Shown here piece after piece: positions 31,463-39,994 of a stretch of DNA of 47,807 bases (position 1 is the first letter of the stretch; each line of letters starts with the position of its first letter). The DNA comes from Candidatus Bipolaricaulota bacterium (GTDB lineage Bacteria > Bipolaricaulota > Bipolaricaulia > Bipolaricaulales > Bipolaricaulaceae). The DNA is taken from positions 1-47,807 of the forward strand of contig JAOACA010000005.1 in assembly GCA_026418075.1 (NCBI GenBank). Reading direction: 5' to 3'. The notes under the pieces were generated by a model. The model was given only the letters and a program-made list of their open reading frames with translations, searched no databases and was not told the origin of the DNA. The position numbers and the translations under genes are program-made.

Positions 31463-32708
31463 GGCGCAGAAGGTGTACGAGATCCCGATTGGCCCGATCC
31501 ACCCGGCCTTGAAGGAGCCGATCCGGTTCACGTTCCAGGTGGAGGGGGAGCGGATCCGGGGGGTGGACGTCCGGCCTGGGTTTGCCCACCGGGGGATTGA
31601 GTTCATGGGGCTCAAGCGGAACCTGATCCAGGTTCTCTACCTCTCCGAGCGGATCTGCGGGATCTGCTCGATCTCCCACCCGATCGCGATCACGCTCGCG
31701 GTGGAGCGGGCGGCGGGGATCGAGGTTCCGCCAAGGGCCCAGTACCTGCGGGTGATCTTCTCCGAGCTTGAGCGGATCCACTCCCACCTCCTCTGGGCCG
31801 GGGTTGCGGCCCATGAACTTGGGTTCGACACCCTCCTCCACCTCACGTGGAAGGTGCGAGAGGAGGTCCTGGACGTCCTTGAGGAGCTCTCGGGGAACCG
31901 GATCGACTACTCGATCCCGATCTACGGCGGGGTCCGGCGGGACATCGCCCCCGAGCAGTACCCCAAAGTGGAGGCGATGATCCGCCACTACCGCGGGCTT
32001 CTTGAGGAGCTCCTCGACGCGTTCCTCCGCGACCCGTCGGTGGCGGCCCGGACGCGGGGGGTTGGGGTCCTCACCGCCGAGGAGGCGGACTCCCTGTGCG
32101 CGGTCGGGCCCACGGCGCGGGCGTCGGGGCTCGCGAAGGACGTGCGCCAGGACCGGCCGTACCTCGTGTACGGGGAGCTTGGAGTCCGGGCGATCACCCC
32201 CCGGGACTGGGGCCTCGAGCCCCGGGGCGACGTGTACGACAAGGCCGTGGTCCGGCTCCTCGAGATCGGGCAGTCCCTCGACCTCATCGAAAAGTGCCTC
32301 CACGAGATGCCGGACGGGGAGATCACCGCGTTCCCCAAAATCCCGGCGCTCCTCGCGTTCCTCAAGAAGGCCGAAGGGGAGGGCCTGGGCTGGCACGAGG
32401 CCCCCCGGGGGGAGGTCATCCACTACATCCGCCTCGAGGCGGGGGTCGAGGAGCCGGTGGCCTGGAAGGTGAAGGCCCCCACCTACTCGAACCTCATGAG
32501 CTGGGTCCCGATGTTCCGGGACCAGGAGGTGGCCGACATCCCGATCATCGCCGCCTCAATTGATCCCTGCATGTGCTGCATGGACCGGGTGCACGTGGTG
32601 CAGGACGGTTCCCCCTCGACCCTCCTCAAGGAGGAGCTCCTCCGGCTGTCCCGGGCCAAGACCGAGCGGGTTCTTCAGGGACTGTCCCGTGTCGGGGGTG
32701 GGGCATGA
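31455..32708 (+). CDS. mbhL: Mbh subunit L, group 4 [NiFe] hydrogenase large subunit
   Basis: The catalytic subunit, 417 residues. Both nickel-binding pairs are intact: C68 and C71 in ERICGICS, and C372 and C375 in DPCMCCMDR. This separates it from complex I NuoD and from sulfur-reducing Mbs relatives, which lack one or more of these cysteines. The tail after the second pair is 42 residues; whether it is cleaved during maturation is unclear. The fold and neighbours indicate H2 evolution from reduced ferredoxin coupled to ion translocation. Confidence 0.96.
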   Translation: MAEAQKVYEIPIGPIHPALKEPIRFTFQVEGERIRGVDVRPGFAHRGIEFMGLKRNLIQVLYLSERICGICSISHPIAITLAVERAAGIEVPPRAQYLRVIFSELERIHSHLLWAGVAAHELGFDTLLHLTWKVREEVLDVLEELSGNRIDYSIPIYGGVRRDIAPEQYPKVEAMIRHYRGLLEELLDAFLRDPSVAARTRGVGVLTAEEADSLCAVGPTARASGLAKDVRQDRPYLVYGELGVRAITPRDWGLEPRGDVYDKAVVRLLEIGQSLDLIEKCLHEMPDGEITAFPKIPALLAFLKKAEGEGLGWHEAPRGEVIHYIRLEAGVEEPVAWKVKAPTYSNLMSWVPMFRDQEVADIPIIAASIDPCMCCMDRVHVVQDGSPSTLLKEELLRLSRAKTERVLQGLSRVGGGA

Positions 32709-33697
32709 GCGGACTCGGGCTCCTCTGGCAGGGGGCGGCCGTGCTCGTCGGGGGCGGGCTCCTTGGGCTCGTCTACAAGGGCCTGGACCGGAAGCTCGCC
32801 GCCCGGATGCAGGCCCGGATCGGGCCCCCCTTGCGGCAGCCGTTCCTCGACCTCGGGAAGCTCCTCGTCAAGGAGACCGTCGTCCCCAAGGACGCAGTGG
32901 GGTGGCTGTTCCGGGCGATGCCGTTTTTGGCCCTCGTCGCCTCGTTCACGGTCCTCCTCTACCTCCCGTGGGGCCCGTTCCCCGCGGTCCTTGGGCGGTA
33001 CGGGGACGCGATCCTCGTCCTCTACCTCCTCGCCGTCCCCGCGGTGGCGATGGCCCTTGGCGGGTTCGCCTCGGGCTCGCCCCTCGCCGTGGTGGGGGCC
33101 CAGCGGGAGATCGTGATGCTCATGTCCTACGAGTTCCCCCTCGCCGTGGCCGTGGTCGGCGTGGTGTGGCGGCTTTCAACCCTCGGGGTCGGTCCCGCGT
33201 TTTCCCTAGGGACGATCGCCGCCGCGCCCCTGTGGGGGCAGGTTGGGCCCCTCGGGGTGATCGGCCTCGCGATCCTCGCCGCGTGCCTCCTCATCGTGAC
33301 CCCGGCCGAGCTCTCCAAGATCCCGTTTGACATCCCCGAGGCGGAGACGGAGATTGCGGGCGGGCTTCTCGTCGAGTACTCCGGGACGTACCTCGCCCTC
33401 TTCTACCTCGCCGATGCGGCGAAGACGGTGGCCATGGCCGCCCTCGTCGTGATCCTGTTTGCCCCCTACGGGATCGCCGGGGCGTTGGGGCTTACAGGCG
33501 CCGGTGCCCAAGCCGTGGACCTCCTGTTCCACCTTCTGAAGATCTTCGCCGTGATGTTCGTTGCCGTGACCACCGTCCGGGTGGCGATGGCCCGGCTCAA
33601 GATCGACCAGGTGGCGCGGGGGTTCTGGCTCCAGATCACCGCCGTGGCCGTGGGGGGGCTCGTCCTCCTCGTCCTCGATCGGATGGTGGTCGGATGA
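32705..33697 (+). CDS. mbhM: Mbh subunit M, NuoH-like membrane anchor
   Basis: A 330-residue membrane protein of the NuoH/HycD family with about eight helices. Conserved features include QARIGPPLRQPFLDLGKLL, YEFPLAVAVVGV and the acidic loop IPFDIPEAETEIAGGLLVEYSG (quoted in part), which connects redox chemistry to proton movement. The start at 32705 overlaps the mbhL stop (ATGA); the tracked ORF has 44 false codons. Confidence 0.95.
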   Translation: MSGLGLLWQGAAVLVGGGLLGLVYKGLDRKLAARMQARIGPPLRQPFLDLGKLLVKETVVPKDAVGWLFRAMPFLALVASFTVLLYLPWGPFPAVLGRYGDAILVLYLLAVPAVAMALGGFASGSPLAVVGAQREIVMLMSYEFPLAVAVVGVVWRLSTLGVGPAFSLGTIAAAPLWGQVGPLGVIGLAILAACLLIVTPAELSKIPFDIPEAETEIAGGLLVEYSGTYLALFYLADAAKTVAMAALVVILFAPYGIAGALGLTGAGAQAVDLLFHLLKIFAVMFVAVTTVRVAMARLKIDQVARGFWLQITAVAVGGLVLLVLDRMVVG

Positions 33698-34086
33698 TCC
33701 TCAAGACCCTGTTCTCCCAGCTCCTCACGCGGCCGCCCACGAACCGCTTTCCGGCCAAATACATGCCGAAGTCGGTCCTGGGGTTCTTGGGGAGGGTGAA
33801 GGAGGGGAAGGCGGAGCTTGTCCCGCCCGTGCCCGTCCCGCCCCGGTTCCGGGGGAAGATCGCCTATAGCCGGGAGAAGTGCATCGGCTGCCAGCTCTGC
33901 ATCCGGGTCTGCCCGGCCAAGGTGATCGAGTTCCTGCCCGAAGTGAAGAAGATCCGGATGCATGTCGCCCGGTGCACGTTCTGTGCCCAGTGCGTGGACG
34001 CCTGCCCGGTGGGCGCCCTCTCCGAGAGCCCCGAGTTCCTCCTCTCCGACACCGACCGCCGCTCTCCTGCCCTCACGGTGGAGTAG
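33694..34086 (+). CDS. mbhN: Mbh subunit N, NuoI-like 2x[4Fe-4S] ferredoxin
   Basis: A 130-residue iron-sulfur protein, last gene of the operon. Two [4Fe-4S] motifs are present, CIGCQLCIRVCPA and CTFCAQCVDACPV. It receives electrons from soluble ferredoxin and passes them to MbhJ. Start overlaps the mbhM stop. No hairpin terminator was seen in the six bases before the convergent protease gene. Confidence 0.95.
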   Translation: MILKTLFSQLLTRPPTNRFPAKYMPKSVLGFLGRVKEGKAELVPPVPVPPRFRGKIAYSREKCIGCQLCIRVCPAKVIEFLPEVKKIRMHVARCTFCAQCVDACPVGALSESPEFLLSDTDRRSPALTVE

Positions 34087-34092
34087 GGCTCC

Positions 34093-34827
34093 TCAGCGGG
34101 CGCCGGGGGGGAGCCGGGCTTCCACCCGGAGGACGGAGGCTCGGGTTCGGGCCTCGACCTCCGCGGGGGGGAGGGGGTCGCCCGCGAGGGAGATCTCCAC
34201 GGGGACCCCTAGGCTCCTGAGCCAGGCGGCGGCCCGGGAGGCGGGGGTGGCCACCCCGAACTCGTCCCCTCCCGAGGCCACGTTTCCCGTGACGATCCCA
34301 ACCACGTGGCCGGACGCGTTCACCAACGGCGCACCGCTTGAGCCCTTCGCGAACGGGTCGGTCGTGTAGACCGCCCCGCGGGCCCCGGACCCGCCGACCC
34401 CGGCCACAGCCGTCCACCGGGCCACGGGCTGGGAACTGCCATGGGGATACCCGACGGCGACACCCCGTTCCCCCACCACCGACCCCGGGGCCCACGGGAG
34501 GGGAGAGAGGCTGGGGAGACCCTCGACCCGGAGGAGGGCGAGGTCCTCTCCCGGGTTCACCGCGACGGAGGTGGCCGGGTAGCGGCGGCCTTCCCGGTAG
34601 ACCGCGATCTCCCTTGCCCCCTCCACGACGTGGGCCGCGGTGAGGACGTAGCCATCCCCCACGACGAACCCGGTCCCGGATCCCGTCCCCTCCCGGGGGA
34701 GGAGGCCGGGGATGAGAAGGGCGAGCAGGGTCCCGGCGACGAGGAGGGCGACCGCCGGAATCCACCACCGCCGGGGCCGCGGCCTCTCGGGAACTTCCTC
34801 CTCGAGCGGGATCTCCCCTTCGGGCAC
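34093..34827 (-). CDS. Membrane-anchored trypsin-like serine protease (S1C-like, no PDZ)
   Basis: A 244-residue protein with a short cytoplasmic N-terminus and one membrane helix (WWIPAVALLVAGTLLALLIPG). The triad is His in LTAAHVVEG, Asp in NPGEDLALLRVE and Ser in KGSSGAPLVN. The fold is DegP/HtrA-like but the protein ends without a PDZ domain. The GTG start at 34827 lies six bases from the M20 peptidase stop, so this is the third gene of a minus-strand operon. Substrate unknown. Confidence 0.85.
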   Translation of the reverse strand: MPEGEIPLEEEVPERPRPRRWWIPAVALLVAGTLLALLIPGLLPREGTGSGTGFVVGDGYVLTAAHVVEGAREIAVYREGRRYPATSVAVNPGEDLALLRVEGLPSLSPLPWAPGSVVGERGVAVGYPHGSSQPVARWTAVAGVGGSGARGAVYTTDPFAKGSSGAPLVNASGHVVGIVTGNVASGGDEFGVATPASRAAAWLRSLGVPVEISLAGDPLPPAEVEARTRASVLRVEARLPPGAR

Positions 34828-34833
34828 GGGGCC

Positions 34834-35985
34834 CTACCGCCGCCGGCGGCGGACCCGCCGCTCGGCGGGCGGGGCTGCCCGCTCCCCGGGCACGAGGAGC
34901 GTCCGGAGGAGCTTCCGGTACGCCGCGGCCGCCTTCTCGAGGTCGGCAAGGAGGACGTTCTCGTCGGCCTGGTGGGCGAGGGCCTCGTCCCCGGGGCCGT
35001 AGCCCACGGTGGGGATCCCCCGCCGGGCGCACGACTCCACCCCGTCGGTGGAGAACCGCCACACCCGCATCGGGGGCGAGCCGAGGGCCTCCCGGGCCCG
35101 GACGACCCACGGGTGCTCGGGGTTCATCCACCACGCCGGGAAGAAGCAGTCCGCACCGAACTTCTCCCCCGTGTACGCGGTGAGCTCCACCCGCTCGATC
35201 CGCGCCTCGAGCTCCATCCCCTCGTAGGGGGCGAGGACCGACTCCGGGGTCTCGTCCCGGGAGATCCGGCGGTCGAGGAGGACCCAGCACGCCTCGGGGA
35301 CCACCGGTCCCGCGGCGGGGGTTCCGACCGCGATCGGGGTCGCCGTCTCCTCCCCGAGGAGGGGGTCGGTGGGGAGGAGGACGTCGAGGGCGGGGGGAAG
35401 GGCCTCCACCATCTTGAGGATCGCGTTCTCCCCAAGCTGGGGCATCGCGGCGTGGGCGGGCTTTCCCCGGGCCGTGAGCCGGACCACCGCCCGTCCCCGG
35501 TGGCCGATCCCGAGCCGGAGGTCCGTGGGCTCCCCGAGGACGACGAGGTCGGGCTTCCCCACCTGATCCAGGACCCGCGACAGGACAACCCCTTCCACGA
35601 TCTCTTCGTAGGGGACGTAGACGAGGAGGAGGGTTCCCCGGAGGTCCCGGGCGGCCGAGGCGGCGGCCGCGATCTGGCAGGCGATCGCCCCCTTCATGTC
35701 CACCGCCCCCCGGCCCCACAGCCGCCCCTCGGCGATCTCCCCGGTGTAGAGCCCCCGGGTCCAGGCGTCCTCGTCCCCCCCCGGAACCGTGTCCAGGTGC
35801 CCTTCAAGCATCACCGTGGGCCCCTCCCCCCGGGACACCCGGGCCACCACCGCCCCGAGGGGCCCCCGCTCCACTTCGGCAAACGCCCCCAAGGTGGTGA
35901 GGAGGAAGTCCGCCAGGTCCCCCTCCGCCCCCGAGGGGCTCGGGATCCGCACAAGCTCCTGCGCCAGTCGGATGGGGTCGGTCAT
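34834..35985 (-). CDS. M20-family metallopeptidase / deacylase
   Basis: A 383-residue dinuclear zinc hydrolase. Motifs are [10 protein letters not shown] near residue 62, [10 protein letters not shown] near 91, the catalytic Glu pair PYEEIVEG near 127, and [10 protein letters not shown] and GKPAHAAMP of the lid domain near 165-180, with the last ligand His in [10 protein letters not shown]. Family M20 includes DapE, ArgE and dipeptidases; the substrate cannot be chosen from sequence alone. The C-terminus is very Arg-rich (RRVRRRRR). ATG overlaps the TGS GTPase stop. Confidence 0.85.
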   Translation of the reverse strand: MTDPIRLAQELVRIPSPSGAEGDLADFLLTTLGAFAEVERGPLGAVVARVSRGEGPTVMLEGHLDTVPGGDEDAWTRGLYTGEIAEGRLWGRGAVDMKGAIACQIAAAASAARDLRGTLLLVYVPYEEIVEGVVLSRVLDQVGKPDLVVLGEPTDLRLGIGHRGRAVVRLTARGKPAHAAMPQLGENAILKMVEALPPALDVLLPTDPLLGEETATPIAVGTPAAGPVVPEACWVLLDRRISRDETPESVLAPYEGMELEARIERVELTAYTGEKFGADCFFPAWWMNPEHPWVVRAREALGSPPMRVWRFSTDGVESCARRGIPTVGYGPGDEALAHQADENVLLADLEKAAAAYRKLLRTLLVPGERAAPPAERRVRRRRR

Positions 35986-36965
35986 GCGAGGTGGATCTCC
36001 ACGATGTCCTTGTCCTGGACCACGTGGTCCAGGGGGGCGTGTTGGCCGTCAAACCGGCCCGAGCCCCACAGCCGCACGTACCGCAGTCGGCTCACGAAGT
36101 CCTTGTGAATCTGCTCCACCACGTTGAGCACGGTTGCTCCTTCCCGAATCGTGTAGGGTTGCGCAAGGTCCGGGGGATGGCCGGGTTTCTTCGTGTACAC
36201 CCGCACGACCCCTGAGCTGCGGAAGATCGCCCGCTTCACCTCGTCCAGGCCCTCCCCGGTGGCCGTGGACGCCACCGCGGCCGGGAACCGGCCTTGGGCC
36301 CACGCCTGGAACGCCGCGATCCGCTCCCCCCCGAGGTCGGCCTTGAGCCCAAGGGCCACGGTCCGCTTCTCCACCGTCCGCCAGTCAAGCGGGCGGCTGG
36401 GGCCGGAGGTGAGGATCGTGTGGCGCTCCCCAAGGAGCGCGAGCACTTCCTCGACTTCTTCCTTCCAAGTCTCACTTTCGAGGCTCACGCACAGGGCCAC
36501 GGCGTCGGCCTGGCGGACGAGCCCGTATACCCATCCTTCGGTGGCGTCCCGGGCGATCGGAGGGAGGTCCACGAGCTGAATCTGGATGTCCTCGTAGGGC
36601 ATCATCCCCGGGAGGGGGCGGAGGGTGGTGAACGGGTAGGGGGCGATCTCCGGGGTGGCCCGGGTGAGGGCAGCCAGAAGGGAGGACTTCCCCGCGTTGG
36701 GGGGGCCAACGAGGGCCACTTGGGCCGCCCCCTCCCGGGGGACGTGGTAGGTGGCTCCCCCCTTCCCCGACCGCCGCTGCTGCTCCTGCTTCTCCTTGAG
36801 CTTGGCGATCCGGCGCTTGATGTCCGCCTGCATCTTCTCCGTCCCCTTGTGCTTGGGGATCGTGGCGAGCATCTCCTGGAGGGCGTCCAGGCGCTCCTCA
36901 TCCGTCTTGGCCCGGTTGAACCGGTCCCGGGCGGCGAGGAACGCGGGGGTCAGGTTGGCCGGCAT
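35982..36965 (-). CDS. Obg/DRG-like GTPase with TGS domain
   Basis: A 327-residue protein. The N-terminal helical part ([30 protein letters not shown], in part) is typical of DRG-type proteins. The P-loop is GPPNAGKSS (87-95), the switch 2 motif is VDLPPI where canonical G proteins have DxxG, and a C-terminal TGS domain (about 252-327) has the pattern [20 protein letters not shown]. No NKxD G4 motif is visible; the region reads LTSGPSRP. The ATG is eight bases from TACAAT with no SD. Likely RNA- or ribosome-linked; GTPase activity is uncertain. Confidence 0.85.
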   Translation of the reverse strand: MPANLTPAFLAARDRFNRAKTDEERLDALQEMLATIPKHKGTEKMQADIKRRIAKLKEKQEQQRRSGKGGATYHVPREGAAQVALVGPPNAGKSSLLAALTRATPEIAPYPFTTLRPLPGMMPYEDIQIQLVDLPPIARDATEGWVYGLVRQADAVALCVSLESETWKEEVEEVLALLGERHTILTSGPSRPLDWRTVEKRTVALGLKADLGGERIAAFQAWAQGRFPAAVASTATGEGLDEVKRAIFRSSGVVRVYTKKPGHPPDLAQPYTIREGATVLNVVEQIHKDFVSRLRYVRLWGSGRFDGQHAPLDHVVQDKDIVEIHLA

Positions 36966-36973
36966 CTCGGCTG

Positions 36974-36979
36974 ATTGTA
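36974..36979 (-). promoter_or_regulatory. -10 box of the TGS GTPase operon
   Basis: TACAAT on the minus strand, eight bases before the ATG at 36965; no SD. Confidence 0.5.
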
Positions 36980-37024
36980 GTGACGCGGCCAGTCTCGTTC
37001 ACACCGAACCCGCGAGGGACGGGA

Positions 37025-37030
37025 TATAGT
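37025..37030 (+). promoter_or_regulatory. -10 box of mutS2
   Basis: TATAGT, seven bases, then the GTG of mutS2; no SD. Back to back with the TACAAT box of the divergent operon. Confidence 0.55.
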
Positions 37031-37037
37031 ACCTGCC

Positions 37038-39350
37038 GTGGGTAACCCGTTTCCTGAACCGGCGGTCGCGAACCCCCGCACCCGGCGGGACCTCGAGCTC
37101 GACAAGGTCCTTGGGGCGGTGGCGGCGTTCGCCGCCTCGACCCTTGGGGCGGAGGCCGTCCGGTCCCTCGCCCCCCGGGCCGACCGGGAGGCCCTCGCGC
37201 GGGAGTTCGCCCTCCTCCGGGAGATGGACGAGGCGATCGGGGGCGGCTTCTCCCTGGGGGGGATCCACGACCTCGCCCCTCTCCTCGAGTCCGCCCGGGA
37301 GCACGGGGTCCTCGCCCCCGAGGACTTCCTCCCTGTGGCCGAGACCCTCACCGCCGCGGCCGAGGTCCGGCAGGCCCTCGCGGGATCGCGCCTTCCCGGC
37401 CTCAAGGCCCTCGGGGAGAGGCTCTCCGACCAGGCCGACCTCCTCCGGGCGATCTGGCGGGTGGTGGACGAGCGGGGGGAGGTCCGCCCCGACGCCAGCC
37501 CCCGCCTCGCCGCCCTCGGCCGGGAGAAGCGGGACCTCACCGCCCGGATCACCGACCTCCTCCGCCGGTACCTTGACCAGAACCGGGACCTCGTCCAGGA
37601 CCCGGTGATCACCCAGCGCGGCGGCCGCTACGTCGTCCCCCTCAAGGCCGGGGCGAGGGGGCCCGGAATCGTCGTCCACGAGACCTCGGGGAGCGGCCAG
37701 ACCCTGTTCGCCGAGCCCGCTTCCGCCGTTGAGCTCAACAACCGGCTCCGGGAGTGCGAGGAGGAGATCGGGCGGGAGGTCCACCGGATCCTTACCGAGC
37801 TCACGGGGAAGCTCCTCGGGGCCGAGAAGGACCTCCGCCGGGACCTCGCCCTCCTTTCCCGTCTCGACTCCCTCTACGCCCGGGCCCGGTGGGCCCAGGC
37901 GGTGGGAGGGGCGATCCCCGGGCTCGCCGACGACGGGCGGGTGGAGCTTGTGGACGCCCGCCACCCCCTCCTCGGGGACCGGGCGGTCCCGGTCTCGATC
38001 CGGCTTGGGGGGCGGAAGCGGGTGGCCGTGATCACCGGCCCCAACACGGGGGGGAAAACCGTCCTCCTCAAGACGATCGGCCTCCTCACCCTCCTTGGCC
38101 AGTGTGGGATCCCCGTCCCCGCCTCCCCGAAGACCGTCCTCACCGTGTTCCCCAAAGTGCGGTCCGACATCGGGGAGGAGCAGTCGATCGAGCAGAGCCT
38201 CTCCACGTTCTCGTCCCACATGACGAACATCGTCGCGATCCTTCGGGAGGCCGATGAGCGGACCCTCGTGCTTCTCGACGAGCTTGGGGCGGGGACGGAC
38301 CCCCAGGAGGGGGCGGCGCTGGGGCTGGCGATCCTCGAGCGGATTTTGGAGCTGGGGTGCACGGCGGCGGTGGCCACCCACCTCACCCCCCTCAAGCACT
38401 TCTCCGTCTCCCACCCTGGGGTCCTCTCCTGCTCGATGGAGTTCGATCCGGAGACCCTGGCCCCGACGTACCGGGTCTTGGAGGGGGTGCCGGGGCGGTC
38501 CTGCGCCCTGGAGATCGCCGCGCGCCTGGGGCTTCCGGGGGAGCTCCTGGAACGGGCGCGGGGGGCCCTCTCCGGGGGGGAGGTCCGGGCCGAGGAGGTC
38601 ATCGCGGAACTGGAGCGGGAGCGGGGGGCGGCGCGGAGGCTCCGGGCGAACCTGGAGCTCGAGCGGGAGACCGTGGCGGGGCTCCGGGCGGAGTACGAGC
38701 GGCGCCTGGCCGCGCTCAAGGAGAAGAAGGCCGAGGCCCTCGGGCGGGAGCTTGCGCGCCTGGAGGAGGAGATCCGGGCCGCCCGGAAGGAGCTCGCGGC
38801 CCTGATTGCCCAGGCCCGGGAGGCGGAGGCGGCCGAGGCCCGGCGGGAGGTCCTCCGGAGGGTGGAGGAGCTCGCCTCCTCCCTGCCCACCCTGCCTGCG
38901 CCCCCTCGGCGGCCGGCGAGGGTCGAGGTGGGGAGCCCGGTGCGGGTCCGGTCCACGGGGGCGGTGGGCCGGGTGCTCGGGGTCGAAGGGGACCGGGTCC
39001 TCGTCGAGGTCCGGGGGAGGAGGATCGAGCTCCCCCCGGAGGAGCTGGAGCTGGCGGAGGAGGTGCCCCCGCCCCGGGCCCCGGCCCTCCCCCTGGGCGC
39101 GGTCGGGCAGGTGAGCCTGGAGATCTCCGTCCGGGGCCTCACCGCCGCCGAGGCGGAGCGGGAGGTGGCCTCGTGGCTCGACCGCCTCCTCCGGGCCGGG
39201 ATCTCCTCGGGCAGGATCGTCCACGGCAAGGGAACCGGGGCCCTCCGGGAGGCCCTCCACGCCTACCTCCGCCGCGCCCCGTACGTGAAGGGGTTCCGCC
39301 TCGCCCCTCCCCAGGAGGGGGGGGACGGGGTCACGATCGTCGAGCTCTAG
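37038..39350 (+). CDS. mutS2: MutS2 endonuclease / ribosome-rescue ATPase
   Basis: A 770-residue MutS2 protein. The ABC-type core has Walker A GPNTGGKTVLLKT (near 334) and Walker B LVLLDELGAGTDPQEGA, and a coiled-coil segment lies at about 515-610. The C-terminal Smr domain (about 690-770) contains IVHGKGTGALRE. The catalytic Asp position of the Smr LDxR motif is Ser here (ISVRG). MutS2 acts in recombination control or in splitting stalled ribosomes. A GTG start with a leaderless-spaced TATAGT box is used. Confidence 0.95.
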   Translation: MGNPFPEPAVANPRTRRDLELDKVLGAVAAFAASTLGAEAVRSLAPRADREALAREFALLREMDEAIGGGFSLGGIHDLAPLLESAREHGVLAPEDFLPVAETLTAAAEVRQALAGSRLPGLKALGERLSDQADLLRAIWRVVDERGEVRPDASPRLAALGREKRDLTARITDLLRRYLDQNRDLVQDPVITQRGGRYVVPLKAGARGPGIVVHETSGSGQTLFAEPASAVELNNRLRECEEEIGREVHRILTELTGKLLGAEKDLRRDLALLSRLDSLYARARWAQAVGGAIPGLADDGRVELVDARHPLLGDRAVPVSIRLGGRKRVAVITGPNTGGKTVLLKTIGLLTLLGQCGIPVPASPKTVLTVFPKVRSDIGEEQSIEQSLSTFSSHMTNIVAILREADERTLVLLDELGAGTDPQEGAALGLAILERILELGCTAAVATHLTPLKHFSVSHPGVLSCSMEFDPETLAPTYRVLEGVPGRSCALEIAARLGLPGELLERARGALSGGEVRAEEVIAELERERGAARRLRANLELERETVAGLRAEYERRLAALKEKKAEALGRELARLEEEIRAARKELAALIAQAREAEAAEARREVLRRVEELASSLPTLPAPPRRPARVEVGSPVRVRSTGAVGRVLGVEGDRVLVEVRGRRIELPPEELELAEEVPPPRAPALPLGAVGQVSLEISVRGLTAAEAEREVASWLDRLLRAGISSGRIVHGKGTGALREALHAYLRRAPYVKGFRLAPPQEGGDGVTIVEL

Positions 39351-39377
39351 CCCTTTCCCCCCTTGCGGCGGGCCGGC

Positions 39378-39383
39378 TATCAT
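39378..39383 (+). promoter_or_regulatory. -10 box before the xpt-like gene
   Basis: TATCAT, five bases, then the ATG at 39389. Spacing is slightly tight for transcription to begin at the start codon. Confidence 0.4.
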
Positions 39384-39388
39384 TGGGC

Positions 39389-39994
39389 ATGGCGACGGGC
39401 GAGGTTTGGGACGAGGCGGCGGAGATCCGGGCCTGGATCCTCCGCGAAGGGGTGGTCCTGTCGGCGGACTTCCTCCGCGTGGACAGCTTTCTCAACCACC
39501 GGGTGGACCCGGGGTTCGTGGCCCTGGCCGGGGCGGCGCTGGCGCGGGCCTTCTCCACGGCCGGGGTCACGTGCGTGTTCACCGCCGAGGCGGCGGGGAA
39601 CGTGATCGCCTACGAGACGGCCCGGCGGCTCGGGGCGGCCGCCCTCTACGCGAAGAAAGGCGCGGCCAGGACGATGGCCCGCGCCCTCACCGCCCGCGTT
39701 CGCTCCCCCACAAAGGGATCCGAGGGGGACCTCTGCGCGAGCGCCGACTACCTCCGCCCCGGGGAGCGGGTCCTCGTGGTGGACGACTTCCTCCACCAGG
39801 GGACGACGAGCGCGGCCCTGGCGGGGATGGTGGCCCAGGCGGGGGCCGAGCTTGTGGGGTTTGGGTTCGTGATCGAAAAGCGGCCAAGCGGCGGCCGGAG
39901 GGTCCTTGAGCCGTTCGGCGTCCCCATCGTGTCCCTGGCGATCATCGACGCGATGGACCCGGCGACGGGGCGGATCGTCTTCGCCCAGGGATGA
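39389..39994 (+). CDS. xpt: Xanthine phosphoribosyltransferase-like protein
   Basis: A 201-residue purine-salvage PRTase. The N-terminal LRVDSFLNHRVDP is specific for the Xpt group. FTAEAAGNVIAYETA and YAKKG follow; the PRPP motif is VLVVDDFLHQGTTSAAL near residue 130; the end (GVPIVSLAIID) is family-like. It joins PRPP and xanthine (or a related base) to give XMP, which GuaA, encoded by the next gene, converts to GMP. The start lies five bases after a TATCAT box; the tracked ORF is far too long. Overlaps guaA by ATGA. Confidence 0.88.
   Translation: MATGEVWDEAAEIRAWILREGVVLSADFLRVDSFLNHRVDPGFVALAGAALARAFSTAGVTCVFTAEAAGNVIAYETARRLGAAALYAKKGAARTMARALTARVRSPTKGSEGDLCASADYLRPGERVLVVDDFLHQGTTSAALAGMVAQAGAELVGFGFVIEKRPSGGRRVLEPFGVPIVSLAIIDAMDPATGRIVFAQG

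Noticed and set aside
36966-37037. Small RNA or tRNA in the mutS2 intergenic region
   Set aside because: No cloverleaf or conserved RNA motif; the space is filled by two divergent -10 boxes.
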